A DNA stretch of 64,000 nucleotides, taken from the NCBI RefSeq assembly GCF_021631985.1, contig NZ_CP070225.1, positions 3,906,001 through 3,970,000 on the forward strand, read 5' to 3'. The position numbers and the translations under genes were made by a program. The notes under the pieces were generated by a model. It saw only the letters and a program-made list of their open reading frames with translations. It searched no databases and was not told where the DNA came from. Positions 18,379-26,600 of this stretch are shown here, piece after piece (position 1 is the first letter of the stretch; every line of letters starts with the position of its first letter). Origin of the DNA: Sandaracinus amylolyticus. GTDB taxonomy: Bacteria > Myxococcota_A > Polyangia > Polyangiales > Sandaracinaceae.

Positions 18379-18804
18379 ATGGCTGGCAAGACGATGCGGG
18401 TGCGGCTCGATCGGATCGGGACTGCCGCGTTCGAGGCGGTCGCCGAGGGCTCGGGCGGAAAGGTCGTGCTCGACGGCTCGCCCGAGATCGGCGGCGAGGG
18501 GCGCGGCATGCGCCCGATGGAGCTGATGCTCACCGCGATCGCGAGCTGCGCCGCGATGGACGTGGTGCACATCCTCCGCAAGCAGCGCGAGCCGCTCGAG
18601 TCGCTGCACATCGAGGTCGAGGGCGATCGTGCCGACGCGACACCCGCGCCGTTCACCGCGATCCGCGTGGTGCTCGTCGCGAACGCCGCGGTCGACGCGC
18701 ACAAGCTCGAGCGCGCGGTGTCGCTCGCGGTCGAGAAGTACTGCTCCGCGACCGCGAGCCTCGATCCGTCGATCTCGGTGACCTGGGAAGCGCGCCGCGC
18801 CTGA
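18379..18804 (+). CDS. OsmC/Ohr family peroxiredoxin-like protein
   Basis: A 141-residue cytosolic protein of the OsmC superfamily, dimeric thiol peroxidases or related stress proteins that reduce organic hydroperoxides. The conserved Cys pair is Cys57 in LTAIASCAAMDVV and Cys122 in VEKYCSATASL. The first motif MRPMELMLTAIASCAAMDVV is characteristic of the YhfA/OsmC branch. The gene starts 14 bp after repeat copy A and converges on the PAS-STAS gene; the two stops are only a few bases apart and share a palindrome. Confidence 0.9.
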   Translation: MAGKTMRVRLDRIGTAAFEAVAEGSGGKVVLDGSPEIGGEGRGMRPMELMLTAIASCAAMDVVHILRKQREPLESLHIEVEGDRADATPAPFTAIRVVLVANAAVDAHKLERAVSLAVEKYCSATASLDPSISVTWEARRA

Positions 18805-18823
18805 CGCTACGGATTCCGTAGCG
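18805..18823. terminator. Palindrome at convergent stops (possible bidirectional terminator)
   Basis: CGCTACGGA, T, TCCGTAGCG: perfect 9-bp arms with a one-base centre. It begins right after the osmC-type stop and contains the TAG stop of the opposite gene. Position between converging genes suggests bidirectional termination, though no T-run is evident. A similar palindrome occurs inside trpE (43756-43776). Confidence 0.45.
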
Positions 18824-19712
18824 CCTTCGAGCGCTCTCCGCGGCGCTCGATCTGCCGCGCGCACGCCTCGAGCGCGTGGCGCAGGTTGCGCTGCGTCTCG
18901 AGCCCGCCGAAGTCGCCGCCGAGCTCGACCAGCATCTGCGCCACCGCGGGCTGCAGGCCGCTCAGGATGCAGCGCGCACCGAGCAGCTCGACCGCGCGCG
19001 CGAGCTTCGCGAAGCGGTCCGCCGTGCTCGTGTCGAGCAGCTCCACGCCGGTGAGATCGACGATCACGTGCTTGGCGCGCGTGCGCACGATCTCCGCGAG
19101 CAGACGCTCCGACATCTGCGCGCTGCGCTGGGTGTCGACGAGCCCGATCACCGGCAGCACCAGCACGTCCTCGCGCACCTCGAGCACCGGCGTCGAGAGC
19201 TCGTCGAGCGCGACGCGCAGCCGCTCGATGAGCTCGCGGTTCTCGATCTCGCGCTTCGCGAGCGCCTCGTTGCGCGCTGCGAGATCCGCCTCGAGCGCCA
19301 TCCGCTCGGTCACGTCGCGGAAGATGACGACCGCGCCGCCGCCCGCGAGGGGCCGCGCCTGGCCCGCGAGCATGAAGCCGCGGCCGCGCACGTCGACGAA
19401 CCAGAGCAGCTCGTGATCGACGAACTCGCCCTTCATCGCGCGCATGCCGCCGGTCTCCTCGAGCGGCATCGGCGTCACGCGGTCGGGCCGGAAGAACTGC
19501 GACTCCTGCTTCCAGTCGTCGACCTTCGTGCGGTCGTCCTCGAGCAGCGCGCGCGCAGCGGGGTTCTGGTGGCGGCCGCCGGCCGCGTCGAACACGAGGA
19601 TGCCGTCGACGCTATGGTCGATCAGCGCGGTGAGCAGATCCTTCGAGCGCGCGAGCTCGGCCTCGAGCTCGGCGATGCGCTGCTGTTCCGGGGTGACGTT
19701 CGCGAGGCTCAT
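18807..19712 (-). CDS. PAS-STAS regulatory protein (RsbR-like)
   Basis: A 301-residue cytosolic protein. The N-terminus has a short coiled coil (EQQRIAELEAELARSKDLLT), then a PAS-like domain (residues about 25-140; HSVDGILVFDAAGG, then GGAVVIFRDVTER), a second coiled coil (about 140-170) and a STAS domain (about 172-285; VLVLPVIGLVDTQRSAQMSE, then VIVDLTGVELLDTSTADRFA). The Thr/Ser near DTSTAD matches the phospho-site of RsbR/RsbS antagonists. Such proteins form stressosome-like complexes or act as anti-anti-sigma factors. No partner kinase (RsbT) is adjacent. AAGGAG precedes the ATG closely. The gene faces osmC-type, linking it by position to stress functions. Confidence 0.9.
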   Translation of the reverse strand: MSLANVTPEQQRIAELEAELARSKDLLTALIDHSVDGILVFDAAGGRHQNPAARALLEDDRTKVDDWKQESQFFRPDRVTPMPLEETGGMRAMKGEFVDHELLWFVDVRGRGFMLAGQARPLAGGGAVVIFRDVTERMALEADLAARNEALAKREIENRELIERLRVALDELSTPVLEVREDVLVLPVIGLVDTQRSAQMSERLLAEIVRTRAKHVIVDLTGVELLDTSTADRFAKLARAVELLGARCILSGLQPAVAQMLVELGGDFGGLETQRNLRHALEACARQIERRGERSKALRNP

Positions 19713-19728
19713 CGATCGCGGCTCTCCT

Positions 19729-19899
19729 TCACGCGCGCGAGCTCGGCTCGGGCGTGCTCTGTCGGTCCGTCGAGGACGGCTCGAGCCGGGCCGGCACGTC
19801 GCGCGCGGTCCCCTCGGTCGCGTCGCTCTCGGAGGCGGGCTCGGGTGGGAGCTGCGGTCGCAGGCGTCGGGTCGGGATTCGGCTTCGGTCGTCGCTCAC
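19729..19899 (-). CDS. Possible small Pro/Ser-rich ORF upstream of PAS-STAS gene
   Basis: A 56-codon frame from GTG at 19899 to TGA at 19729, 16 bp before the PAS-STAS ATG. It begins VSDDRSRIPTRRLRPQLPPE and is rich in Pro, Ser, Arg and acidic residues, with no hydrophobic core. It may be a disordered peptide, a leader ORF, or only an open frame in GC-rich DNA. No ribosome-binding site stands out. Confidence 0.25.
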   Translation of the reverse strand: MSDDRSRIPTRRLRPQLPPEPASESDATEGTARDVPARLEPSSTDRQSTPEPSSRA

Positions 19900-20038
19900 G
19901 CGCGGCGCCTGAGCATTCCCAGTGCCACTTACGAATTCGCAGAAAACGCGACGAATTCGTCAGTCATGGGCGGCACGGAACTCCGTGTCCGAAATGACGG
20001 ACTTCCGCTTTCGGAATGCGATTCCGCTCCGGCGAGAA
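19900..20038. other. AT-richer non-coding stretch with several inverted repeats
   Basis: This stretch is much less GC-rich than its surroundings. It holds two copies of CGAATTCG, around 19931 and 19952, that can pair as a hairpin, and further down CGGAACTCCG, TCCGAAATGACGGA and GGAATGCGATTCC, each partly palindromic. It probably contains the promoter and control sites for the minus-strand PAS-STAS gene, or a small structured RNA. No gene is supported in it. Confidence 0.4.
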
Positions 20039-20117
20039 GTCAAAATCGGCTCGCCCGCCGGTCCCTAGCGTCCGCGCGCTTCGCGCGCTCCCGTCCGGGA
20101 CCTGCGGGACGAGCACT
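20039..20117 (-). repeat. 3' element copy B (inverted partner of 18294-18364)
   Basis: Read on the minus strand it runs AGTGCTCGTC...CTAGGGACC, then GGCGGGCGAGCCGATTTT, matching copy A for about 70 bp apart from a few changes and a small insertion that makes a GCGCGC-GAA-GCGCGC hairpin. It lies 11 bp beyond the stop of the SUI1-type gene (20129), in sense orientation. Copies A and B face each other across osmC and PAS-STAS. Confidence 0.65.
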
Positions 20118-20128
20118 CCAGCAAGAAA

Positions 20129-20494
20129 TCAGGACCCCAGCACGACACGTTTGGCGCCGCGCTGCTCGAGCCACGTCTTGATGCGCGGTCCGTGCTCGCC
20201 CTGCACCACGATGTCGCCGTCCTCGATCGTCGCGCCGGTGCCGAGCGCGTGCTTGAGCTCCTTCGTGATCGCCTCGAGCGCGTGCTCGGCGATGCCCGAG
20301 ATCGTCGTCACCGTCTTGCCGCCGCGGCCCTTTCGGCTCTTGGCGACGACGATCTTCGCGCCACCGAACGGATCCTTCGCGGCGGGCGCGCTCGGGGCAG
20401 CGGTCTCGGGCGCGCGCTCGGGACCGGCGGGCAGCGCGTCGCGCAGCGAGGCGAGCGACGAGAACGGCGAGCTCGGCTTCTTGGGATCGGCCAC
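20129..20494 (-). CDS. SUI1/YciH-family translation initiation factor-like protein
   Basis: A 121-residue protein. The first 45 residues are Pro/Ala/Ser-rich linker; the rest is a SUI1 (eIF1-like) domain: KIVVAKSRKGRGGKTVTTIS, then GIAEHALEAITKELKHALGT and EHGPRIKTWLEQRGAKRVVL. In E. coli YciH helps discriminate non-canonical initiation codons and structures, which is of interest here because two genes in this window seem to start at CTG. The start is GTG at 20494. The gene lies 27 bp downstream of ppc in the opposite reading sense of position (both are minus, this one being downstream of the ppc stop), so both may share a transcript. Confidence 0.92.
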   Translation of the reverse strand: MADPKKPSSPFSSLASLRDALPAGPERAPETAAPSAPAAKDPFGGAKIVVAKSRKGRGGKTVTTISGIAEHALEAITKELKHALGTGATIEDGDIVVQGEHGPRIKTWLEQRGAKRVVLGS

Positions 20495-20521
20495 GGGTGC
20501 GAATCCTAGCCCGCCCTGCCC

Positions 20522-23065
20522 TCAGCCGGCATTGCGCACGCCGGCGGCGATGCCGTGGATCGAGAGCAAGAGCGCGCGCTCGAGCGGAGGATCGACGTCG
20601 CCCTCGCCCGCCGCGCGCACCCGGCGCAGGAGCTCGACCTGCAGGCGATGGATCGGCTCCACGTACGGGTTGCGCAGCTCGATCGAGCGCGCGATGCGCG
20701 GCTCGTCCTTCAGCAGCGGGCCCTCGATGACCTCGCAGACCCGCGCGATCGTCTCCTCGCGCGCCTCGAGCACGCGGCGCGCGAGCTCGTCCTCGCCCGG
20801 CGCGAGCGCGAGGTACGCGCGGAAGATCGCGTCGTCGCTCATGGCGAGGCTCATCTGCGCGTTGTCGAGCATCGTGCGGAAGAAGGGCCACGCGCGGTAC
20901 ATCCCTCGCGCGCGCTCGACGCCGATCTCGCGCAGCGCGACGTGCACGCCGTACCAGCCGGGCACGTTCGCGCGGTTCTGCGTCCACGACATGACCCACG
21001 GGATCGCGCGCAGGTTCGCGAGCGTCGGCGGGCCGGGCCTGCGCACCGGGCGCGACGCGATGCGCAGGTGGGCGATCTCGTTGATCGGCGTGACCGCCTC
21101 GAAGAACGCGAGGAAGCGCGGGTGCTCCACGAGCTCGCGGTAGGTGCGCACGCTCGCGTCGGTCGCGCGCGCCATCGCGTCGGTCCACTCGGTCGGCAGA
21201 TCCTCGCGCGGCGCGGCCGCTGCGACGAGCAGCGCGTAGAGGCCCTGCTCGAGGTTGCGCCGCGCGCGCTCGGGGTGGCTGTACTTGTCGGCGAGCGCCT
21301 CGCCCTGCTCGGTGATGCGCAGCCCCGCGCCGATCGTGCCCGCGGGCTGGCCGAGGATGCCGCGCACCATGGGCCCGCCGCCGCGCCCGATGCTGGTGCC
21401 GCGACCGTGGAAGAAGCGGAAGCGGACGCCCGAGCCCTCGCACACCTCGGCGATGCGCCGCTGCGCGTCGTAGAGCGACCAGTACGCGGCGAAGAAGCCC
21501 GCGTCCTTGTTGCTGTCGCTGTAGCCGATCATCACCTCCTGCACGTCGCTGCCGAGGTGCTCGCGGTACGCGGGGATCGCGAGGACCTCGCGCAGCACGT
21601 CGGGCGCGCGCTCGAGATCGGCCTTGGTCTCGAAGAGCGGGACCGGCAGCACGCGCACGCCGACCTCGCGCGCGAGGACGAGCACCTCGAGCAGATCCGA
21701 GACGTCCTCGCTCATCGAGGTGATGTAGCGACCGAACGCGCGCGGCCCGGCGCGATCGATCGCGTCGCGCGTGGCGCGCAGCGGCCCGAGCACGAGCTCG
21801 AGCTCGGGCGACGGCACCTCACCCACGCCGAGCAGCGGGCGACGGGTCTTCAGCTCCTCGACGATCACCGCGCGCTTGCCGTGCTCGTCGAGCGACGCGT
21901 AGCCGGGACGTCCGCCGCGCTCGAGCAGCTGCGCGACCGCGGCGCCGGTCTTGTGCGAGTGCTCGCGCACGTCGAGCGACACGAGGTGCGTGCCGAAGAC
22001 GCGCGCCCGCACGCGCAGCGGCATCGCGAAGGCATCGGCGCTGCGGCGCTGCCCCGCGGCGCGCAGCGTCTCTTCGATCTGGGTGAGCGCGCGCACCGGC
22101 TCGACGCGGCTCGTCGCGGCGTCGTCGTCGAGCGCGTCGTAGAGCGTGCGCAGCGCGGCGCGCCACGGCTCTGCTCCATCGCCGAGCGACTCGGGAACGG
22201 AGTGCACGCGCGAGGCGTGCTGGCTCAGGCTCGTGAACGAGTCGTCGATGCACTCGCGCAGCATCGTGCGCGCGCGCTCGGTGTGGAGCTCGAACGTCTC
22301 GCGCGTGACCTCGGGCGTGACGTTGGGGTTGCCGTCGCGATCCCCGCCCATCCACGAGCAGAGCGCGAGCGGCAGCGGCAGCGAGGCCTCGACGCCGTAC
22401 ACCTCGCGGAACGCGCGCGAGAGATCGCGCGCGAGCTGCGGGAGCACCGACGCGATCACCGGTACGTACGCGAGGCCGCCCTGCACCTCGTCGCGCACGG
22501 TGGGCTGCACCCGGCGCAGCTCGAGCGTCCCCCAGAGCGCCTCGACGTGCGCGGTGACGCGCTCCAGCGCGTCGGGATCGGAGAGGCGCGGGATCTCGCC
22601 GGCGATCGCGGCGAGGTGCTCGCGTACGGTCCGCCGTCGCATCTCGGTGGGGTGCGCGGTGAACGTGAGCCCGAGCTCGACGCGCTCGACCAGCGCGCGC
22701 GCGGCGCCCGCATCGAGCCCACGCGCCGCGAGCGCGCGGAACGCCTCCTCGACGCCTTCCTTGCGCGGCCCCGGGCGCTCGGCGACGCGGCGCACGCGCT
22801 CGTTCTCCTCGGCCATGTTCACGAGCTGGAAGTACATCGAGAACGCGCGGACCAGGCCCTCGGCATCGCTGGGCGACACCGACGCGAGCCGCGTCTGCAG
22901 CGCGCTCGTGTCCGCGCCGCGCGCGTCGGCGCTGGCAGCGCGCAGCGCCTTGGTGCGGGTGCGGACCTCCTCGACGAGCTCGAAGAACGGGACGCCTTCC
23001 TGCTCGCGCAGCACCGTGCCGAGCACGCGCCCGAGCACGTTCACGTCTTCGTTGAGGGTGCTCAT
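20522..23065 (-). CDS. ppc: Phosphoenolpyruvate carboxylase
   Basis: An 847-residue cytosolic enzyme that carboxylates PEP to oxaloacetate to refill the TCA cycle. The catalytic FTAHPTE is at 135-141 (His138); SWMGGDRDGNPNVT follows; the second catalytic His is in FRFFHGRGTSIGRGGGP; GYSDSNKDAG and the C-terminal LLSIHGIAAGVRNAG are all present. The terminal RNAG differs slightly from the usual RNTG. The N-terminus is somewhat shorter than that of the E. coli enzyme (883 residues), within the family range. The ATG at 23065 gives MSTLNEDVNVLGRVLG, a normal first helix. The upstream gene on the same strand, the charged protein at 23147, is 81 bp away. Confidence 0.97.
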   Translation of the reverse strand: MSTLNEDVNVLGRVLGTVLREQEGVPFFELVEEVRTRTKALRAASADARGADTSALQTRLASVSPSDAEGLVRAFSMYFQLVNMAEENERVRRVAERPGPRKEGVEEAFRALAARGLDAGAARALVERVELGLTFTAHPTEMRRRTVREHLAAIAGEIPRLSDPDALERVTAHVEALWGTLELRRVQPTVRDEVQGGLAYVPVIASVLPQLARDLSRAFREVYGVEASLPLPLALCSWMGGDRDGNPNVTPEVTRETFELHTERARTMLRECIDDSFTSLSQHASRVHSVPESLGDGAEPWRAALRTLYDALDDDAATSRVEPVRALTQIEETLRAAGQRRSADAFAMPLRVRARVFGTHLVSLDVREHSHKTGAAVAQLLERGGRPGYASLDEHGKRAVIVEELKTRRPLLGVGEVPSPELELVLGPLRATRDAIDRAGPRAFGRYITSMSEDVSDLLEVLVLAREVGVRVLPVPLFETKADLERAPDVLREVLAIPAYREHLGSDVQEVMIGYSDSNKDAGFFAAYWSLYDAQRRIAEVCEGSGVRFRFFHGRGTSIGRGGGPMVRGILGQPAGTIGAGLRITEQGEALADKYSHPERARRNLEQGLYALLVAAAAPREDLPTEWTDAMARATDASVRTYRELVEHPRFLAFFEAVTPINEIAHLRIASRPVRRPGPPTLANLRAIPWVMSWTQNRANVPGWYGVHVALREIGVERARGMYRAWPFFRTMLDNAQMSLAMSDDAIFRAYLALAPGEDELARRVLEAREETIARVCEVIEGPLLKDEPRIARSIELRNPYVEPIHRLQVELLRRVRAAGEGDVDPPLERALLLSIHGIAAGVRNAG

Positions 23066-23146
23066 GCGGACGGAGAGGAGCGCGCTCGGCGCGCACGGTC
23101 AACCACGCACGACGCCCAATCGTGCTCCTCGGCCGCGACCGCTCGC

Positions 23147-23749
23147 TCAGGCGCGATCGCGCGAGCGCCCGCGACGGCGCGACGACGATCCGCCGGACCC
23201 GTTCGAGCGCTCGCGCGATCCGCGGCGCGGCTCGGGCTTCGCGGGAGGTGCGCTCGCGGCGGCCTCCTGCTCGCGCATCTCCTGGAGCTCACGACTCACG
23301 CGCTCGAGCTCGCGCGCGTCGATCGGGGTCTCCTCGGCCCCGGTCTCGGGCGCGGCGGCGTCGGGCTCCGCGCTCGCCGTCTCGCGATGCGACGCGCTCT
23401 TCGCGGCGTCCTCGAGCGCGATCACGCGCGCGCCGAAGCGGGCCGCAGCGCGTCGCGACGCGTCGCTGCGCGGCGACGCCACGCGCCACTCGACGAACGC
23501 CGCCATCGTCTCCTCCGCGGCGCGACGCAGCGGCGTGCCCGGAGCCAACCGCTTGGTGGTCTCGCGGAGCATGTCCACCGCCGCGTCCATCGACTGCGCG
23601 ATCGCGAGGGCCTGCTTGAAGTCGAGGTTTCCGCCCATCATCGCGCGCCGCATGCGGTCGTACGCGTCGCGGAGACCGCGCGCGCAGAGCCGCGCACGCC
23701 ACGCCTCGAGCACCACGGGCTCGCGCTCCGGTTCCTGCTCGGTTGCCAC
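23147..23749 (-). CDS. Hypothetical charged protein with basic C-terminal tail
   Basis: A 200-residue protein starting at GTG 23749 (VATEQEPEREPVVLEAWRAR). A helical centre (RDAYDRMRRAMMGGNLDFKQ, then ALAIAQSMDAAVDMLRETTK) is followed by an acidic middle and a tail dense in Arg/Ser/Gly, ending SSSRRRGRSRDRA. There is no signal peptide or membrane helix. I do not recognise the family. The basic disordered tail suggests nucleic-acid or membrane binding, which is only a guess. It is upstream of ppc on the same strand and divergent from the NMO-type gene, with 190 bp of unremarkable sequence between. Confidence 0.65.
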   Translation of the reverse strand: MATEQEPEREPVVLEAWRARLCARGLRDAYDRMRRAMMGGNLDFKQALAIAQSMDAAVDMLRETTKRLAPGTPLRRAAEETMAAFVEWRVASPRSDASRRAAARFGARVIALEDAAKSASHRETASAEPDAAAPETGAEETPIDARELERVSRELQEMREQEAAASAPPAKPEPRRGSRERSNGSGGSSSRRRGRSRDRA

Positions 23750-23939
23750 GCCGCTCGGTTCTGCATGTCGCGTACCGCGAAGAGGATGGCGCGCGAGCCA
23801 CGTTTCCGATGAAGCGCGGGGCGCCGCACGATTCGCGCGGAGCGCGACGCCGCGCGACCCCGCCCCGACGTAGCGTCGCGCCTCGCCGCGCGCGTGGACC
23901 CCGCTGGCGGTGCGGTGCGCAGGGCCCCATCGTGAGCGC

Positions 23940-24974
23940 ATGTCGACGCTCTTCGGCACGCCGCTTCCCGTCGTCCTCGCGCCGATGGCCGGTGGTCCCA
24001 CGACGCCCGCGTTGGTGATCGCGGTGTGCGGAGCCGGAGGGCTCGGATCCCTCGCCGGTGGATACTCCGCGCCCGACGCGATCCGCGCGCAGATCCGCGA
24101 GGTGCGCGCGAAGACCGATCGACCCTTCGCGGTGAACCTCTTCGTGCCGGGCGAGGCGACGATCGCCGACGACGCGCGCACGCGCGACGCGCGCGACGCG
24201 CTCGCACCGTACCGGCTCGCGCTGGGCCTCGAGAGCACCGCGCTCGACGTGTCGTCGCCGTCGTTCGATGCGCAGCTCGCCGTGCTGATCGAAGAGCGCG
24301 TGCCCTTCTTCTCGTTCACGTTCGGCATCCCGCATCGCGATGCGCTCGACGCGTGCCGTCGCGCGGGGATCACGACGATCGGCACGGCGACGAGCGTCGC
24401 CGAGGCGCGCGCGCTCGAGGCCGCGGGCGTCGACGTGATCTGCGCGCAAGGCGCGGAGGCGGGCGGTCATCGCGGCGGGTTCCTCGGCGGCGATGCGGGC
24501 GCGCTGATCGGCACGACGGCGCTCGTGCCCGCGATCGTCGACGCGGTGCGGCGCCCGGTGATCGCGGCGGGTGGGATCATGGACGGCCGCGGTGTCGCGG
24601 CAGCGCTCGCGCTCGGCGCGTCCGCGGTGCAGCTCGGGACCGCGTTCCTGCGCTGCGCGGAGGCCGGCACGAGCGCGCCCTATCGCGACGCCCTCGCGCG
24701 CGCCGACGAGACCTCGACCACGATCACGCGCGCGTTCACCGGCAAGCCTGCGCGCGGCCTCGCGAACCGTTTCGCCCGCGAGATGGAGCGCGCTCCGGTC
24801 GCGCCCTACCCGCTGCAGCACGCGCTCACCCGCGATCTGCGGGCCGCGGCGGCGCGCGCCGGCGATGCCGAGCTGCTCTCGCTCTGGGCGGGTCAGGGCG
24901 TCGCGCGAGCGCGCGAGCTCCCGGCAGCGGAGATCGTCGCGTCGATCGCGCGCGAGGCGGGCCTCATCCGCTGA
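23940..24974 (+). CDS. Nitronate monooxygenase / 2-nitropropane dioxygenase family flavoprotein
   Basis: A 344-residue FMN TIM-barrel protein. Motifs: [16 protein letters not shown] near the N-terminus, [23 protein letters not shown] with the candidate catalytic His, [20 protein letters not shown], and [14 protein letters not shown] for FMN phosphate binding. These fit nitronate monooxygenases, which oxidise alkyl nitronates, and the related enoyl-ACP reductase FabK; lack of a fatty-acid cluster favours NMO. The ATG at 23940 is preferred to a GTG 30 bp earlier because the barrel starts at once. The last 11 bp overlap the 3' end of the convergent P-loop kinase gene. Confidence 0.88.
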   Translation: MSTLFGTPLPVVLAPMAGGPTTPALVIAVCGAGGLGSLAGGYSAPDAIRAQIREVRAKTDRPFAVNLFVPGEATIADDARTRDARDALAPYRLALGLESTALDVSSPSFDAQLAVLIEERVPFFSFTFGIPHRDALDACRRAGITTIGTATSVAEARALEAAGVDVICAQGAEAGGHRGGFLGGDAGALIGTTALVPAIVDAVRRPVIAAGGIMDGRGVAAALALGASAVQLGTAFLRCAEAGTSAPYRDALARADETSTTITRAFTGKPARGLANRFAREMERAPVAPYPLQHALTRDLRAAAARAGDAELLSLWAGQGVARARELPAAEIVASIAREAGLIR

Positions 24975-25593
24975 TGCGCGCGAGGAACCCCTCGACGCCG
25001 GGATCGTTCGCCTCGAGCTCCGCGCCGTCGATCACGACGTGCGCGAGCGCCGCATAACGTCGATCACGCCACGCGAGCAGCGACGCGTAGCAGCGCGGCA
25101 GCGCCTCGCTCGGCGTCTCTCCGGCCGCGCACGCGAACGCGTCGCCCCACACCACCGGCTTCGGCTCCTCGAGGTAGCGGCGCAGCATCGCCTCGCGACG
25201 CGCCTCGGGCGTGCGCAGGTACACCACGCGCCCCGCGCCGCGCAGCGCCTCGAGCAGCGCATCGGGCAGGTAGATCACGCTGCCGGTGGTGTCGATCACG
25301 TGCGGCCGTCCGTCGCGGCACGCATCGAGCGCCTCGCGCGTGACCGCCTCCTCGAGCGCGAGATAGCGCGCTTCGCGCGTGGCGTAGCCCTCGCTCCAGG
25401 GCATGCCCATCCAGCGCCCGAGCGCGTGCACGGGCTCCTCGCCCGGCGCGGGCGTGACGATCGACGAGAGCCGCGCGCCGATCTCTCCGTCGCAGTCGTG
25501 TCGCACGAAGCCGCGCTGCTCCGCGAGCCGGCGCGCCCAGAAGCTCTTGCCCACGCCGGACATGCCCACGAGGACCAGCGGCTCGACGCTCAT
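24964..25593 (-). CDS. Shikimate-kinase-like P-loop kinase
   Basis: A 209-residue nucleotide-binding protein. Walker A is GMSGVGKS (10-17), followed by [20 protein letters not shown], where the acidic pair after the first helix matches the substrate or metal site of shikimate and gluconate kinases. [12 protein letters not shown] and VVYLRTPEA continue the P-loop kinase fold, and an Arg-rich lid ([20 protein letters not shown]) is present. The usual shikimate GGG motif is missing, so the substrate may be different. It probably acts alone: the neighbours are a flavoprotein and a HAD phosphatase. The C-terminus overlaps the NMO-type gene by 11 bp. Confidence 0.7.
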   Translation of the reverse strand: MSVEPLVLVGMSGVGKSFWARRLAEQRGFVRHDCDGEIGARLSSIVTPAPGEEPVHALGRWMGMPWSEGYATREARYLALEEAVTREALDACRDGRPHVIDTTGSVIYLPDALLEALRGAGRVVYLRTPEARREAMLRRYLEEPKPVVWGDAFACAAGETPSEALPRCYASLLAWRDRRYAALAHVVIDGAELEANDPGVEGFLARISG

Positions 25594-25660
25594 GCGCGCG
25601 AGCCTGTGCCGCGCGCGCACGACGCGCCATTCGGAGCCATCGGAAGCGCTGCGAACGAGA

Positions 25661-25865
25661 GCAAGTGGGGCTGGGGCCCCGCGCGCAGCGTTCGGGGTGG
25701 GGGGACCCGATCCGGCTTCGCCGGGCGGGGGGAGGGGTCTTCCAAGACCCCTCCGAAAACTCAGCAAGCGGGGCTGGGGCCCCGCGCGCAGCGTTCGGGG
25801 TGGGGGGACCCGATCCGGCTTCGCCGGGCGGGGGGAGGGGTCTTCCAAGACCCCTCCGAAACTCA
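25661..25865. repeat. Two tandem copies of a 103-bp GC-rich repeat
   Basis: Copy 1 occupies 25661-25763 and copy 2 25764-25865; they differ by about two bases. Each unit has a GGGGCCCC palindrome, CCGGC-TTC-GCCGG, and a perfect 10-bp hairpin GGAGGGGTCT / AGACCCCTCC around TCCA, then GAAA(A)CTCAG. Copy 2 runs into the HAD gene, supplying its stop codon TGA (complement at 25863-25865). No protein is supported. It resembles a dispersed intergenic element that has duplicated in place. Confidence 0.85.
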
Positions 25866-26522
25866 GCGCACGCGCTCGATCATCGCGGCGAGCGAACGTG
25901 CTTCGAGCGCCTCGAGCGAGGGGAGCACGACATCGGCCAGCGCGAAGCGCGGATCGCTGCGCTCGGGCACCGCGATGCACGCCATGCACGCGGCCTTCGC
26001 CGCGACGAGCCCGTTCAGCGAGTCCTCGAACACCAGGCACGACGTCGGCGCAATCCCGAGCTGCTCCGCGGTGCGCAGGAACACCGCGGGATGCGGCTTG
26101 CCGTAGGGCTCGCGCTCCGCGCTCACCACGAGCTCGAATCGTTCGCGGAGCCCGAGCCGTGCGAGCGCCGCCTCGATGAGCCGGAGCGGCGACGACGACG
26201 CGACCGCGAGCCGCAGCCCGGCGCGCGCGCAGAGGTCCACCGCGTGCGCACCGCCCGGCTTCGCCGGCGCCTCCTCGCGCAGCAGCGACACCATGCGATC
26301 GACGATGCGCGACGTGATCTCCGCGACGCTCGGCGTCTCCCACGGCTGCTGCCGGTGCCGGAGCGCGACGACCTCGTCGATGCGCAGCCCCGTCGTCTCC
26401 TCGCACTCCGCGTCGGTGAGGTGCAGGCCGACGCTCGCGAAGTGCTCGATCTCCGCGCGCCGCCACAGCGGCTCGCTGTCCACGAGGAGCCCATCGAGAT
26501 CGAAGATCGCAGCGCGCAGCAC
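25863..26522 (-). CDS. HAD family phosphatase (2-deoxyglucose-6-phosphatase/YniC-like)
   Basis: A 219-residue HAD hydrolase. Motif I is AIFDLDGLLVDSEP, with nucleophile Asp8 and acid Asp10; the cap is helical (DEVVALRHRQQPWETPSVAE); motif II is AVASSS; motif III is the Lys in GKPHP; motif IV is VFEDSLNGLVAAKAA. This is subclass I with a helical C1 cap, like sugar phosphatases YniC (HxpB) and beta-phosphoglucomutases. GTG 26522 starts the first beta strand; ATG 26564 would add 14 residues. The stop codon is provided by the second copy of the 103-bp repeat, so the gene end and repeat are fused. Confidence 0.9.
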   Translation of the reverse strand: MLRAAIFDLDGLLVDSEPLWRRAEIEHFASVGLHLTDAECEETTGLRIDEVVALRHRQQPWETPSVAEITSRIVDRMVSLLREEAPAKPGGAHAVDLCARAGLRLAVASSSPLRLIEAALARLGLRERFELVVSAEREPYGKPHPAVFLRTAEQLGIAPTSCLVFEDSLNGLVAAKAACMACIAVPERSDPRFALADVVLPSLEALEARSLAAMIERVR

Positions 26523-26600
26523 GGGGCGAGCTTGGCTTCGTTCGCACCGTGGGTCGAACCGCACCGGCGGCCAGGAGCCCTGCCCTGCCCCGCGCTCGGC

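Noticed and set aside
25661-25865. Tandem repeat considered as a CRISPR array
   Set aside because: Only two directly adjacent long units of 103 bp, no spacers and no cas genes.
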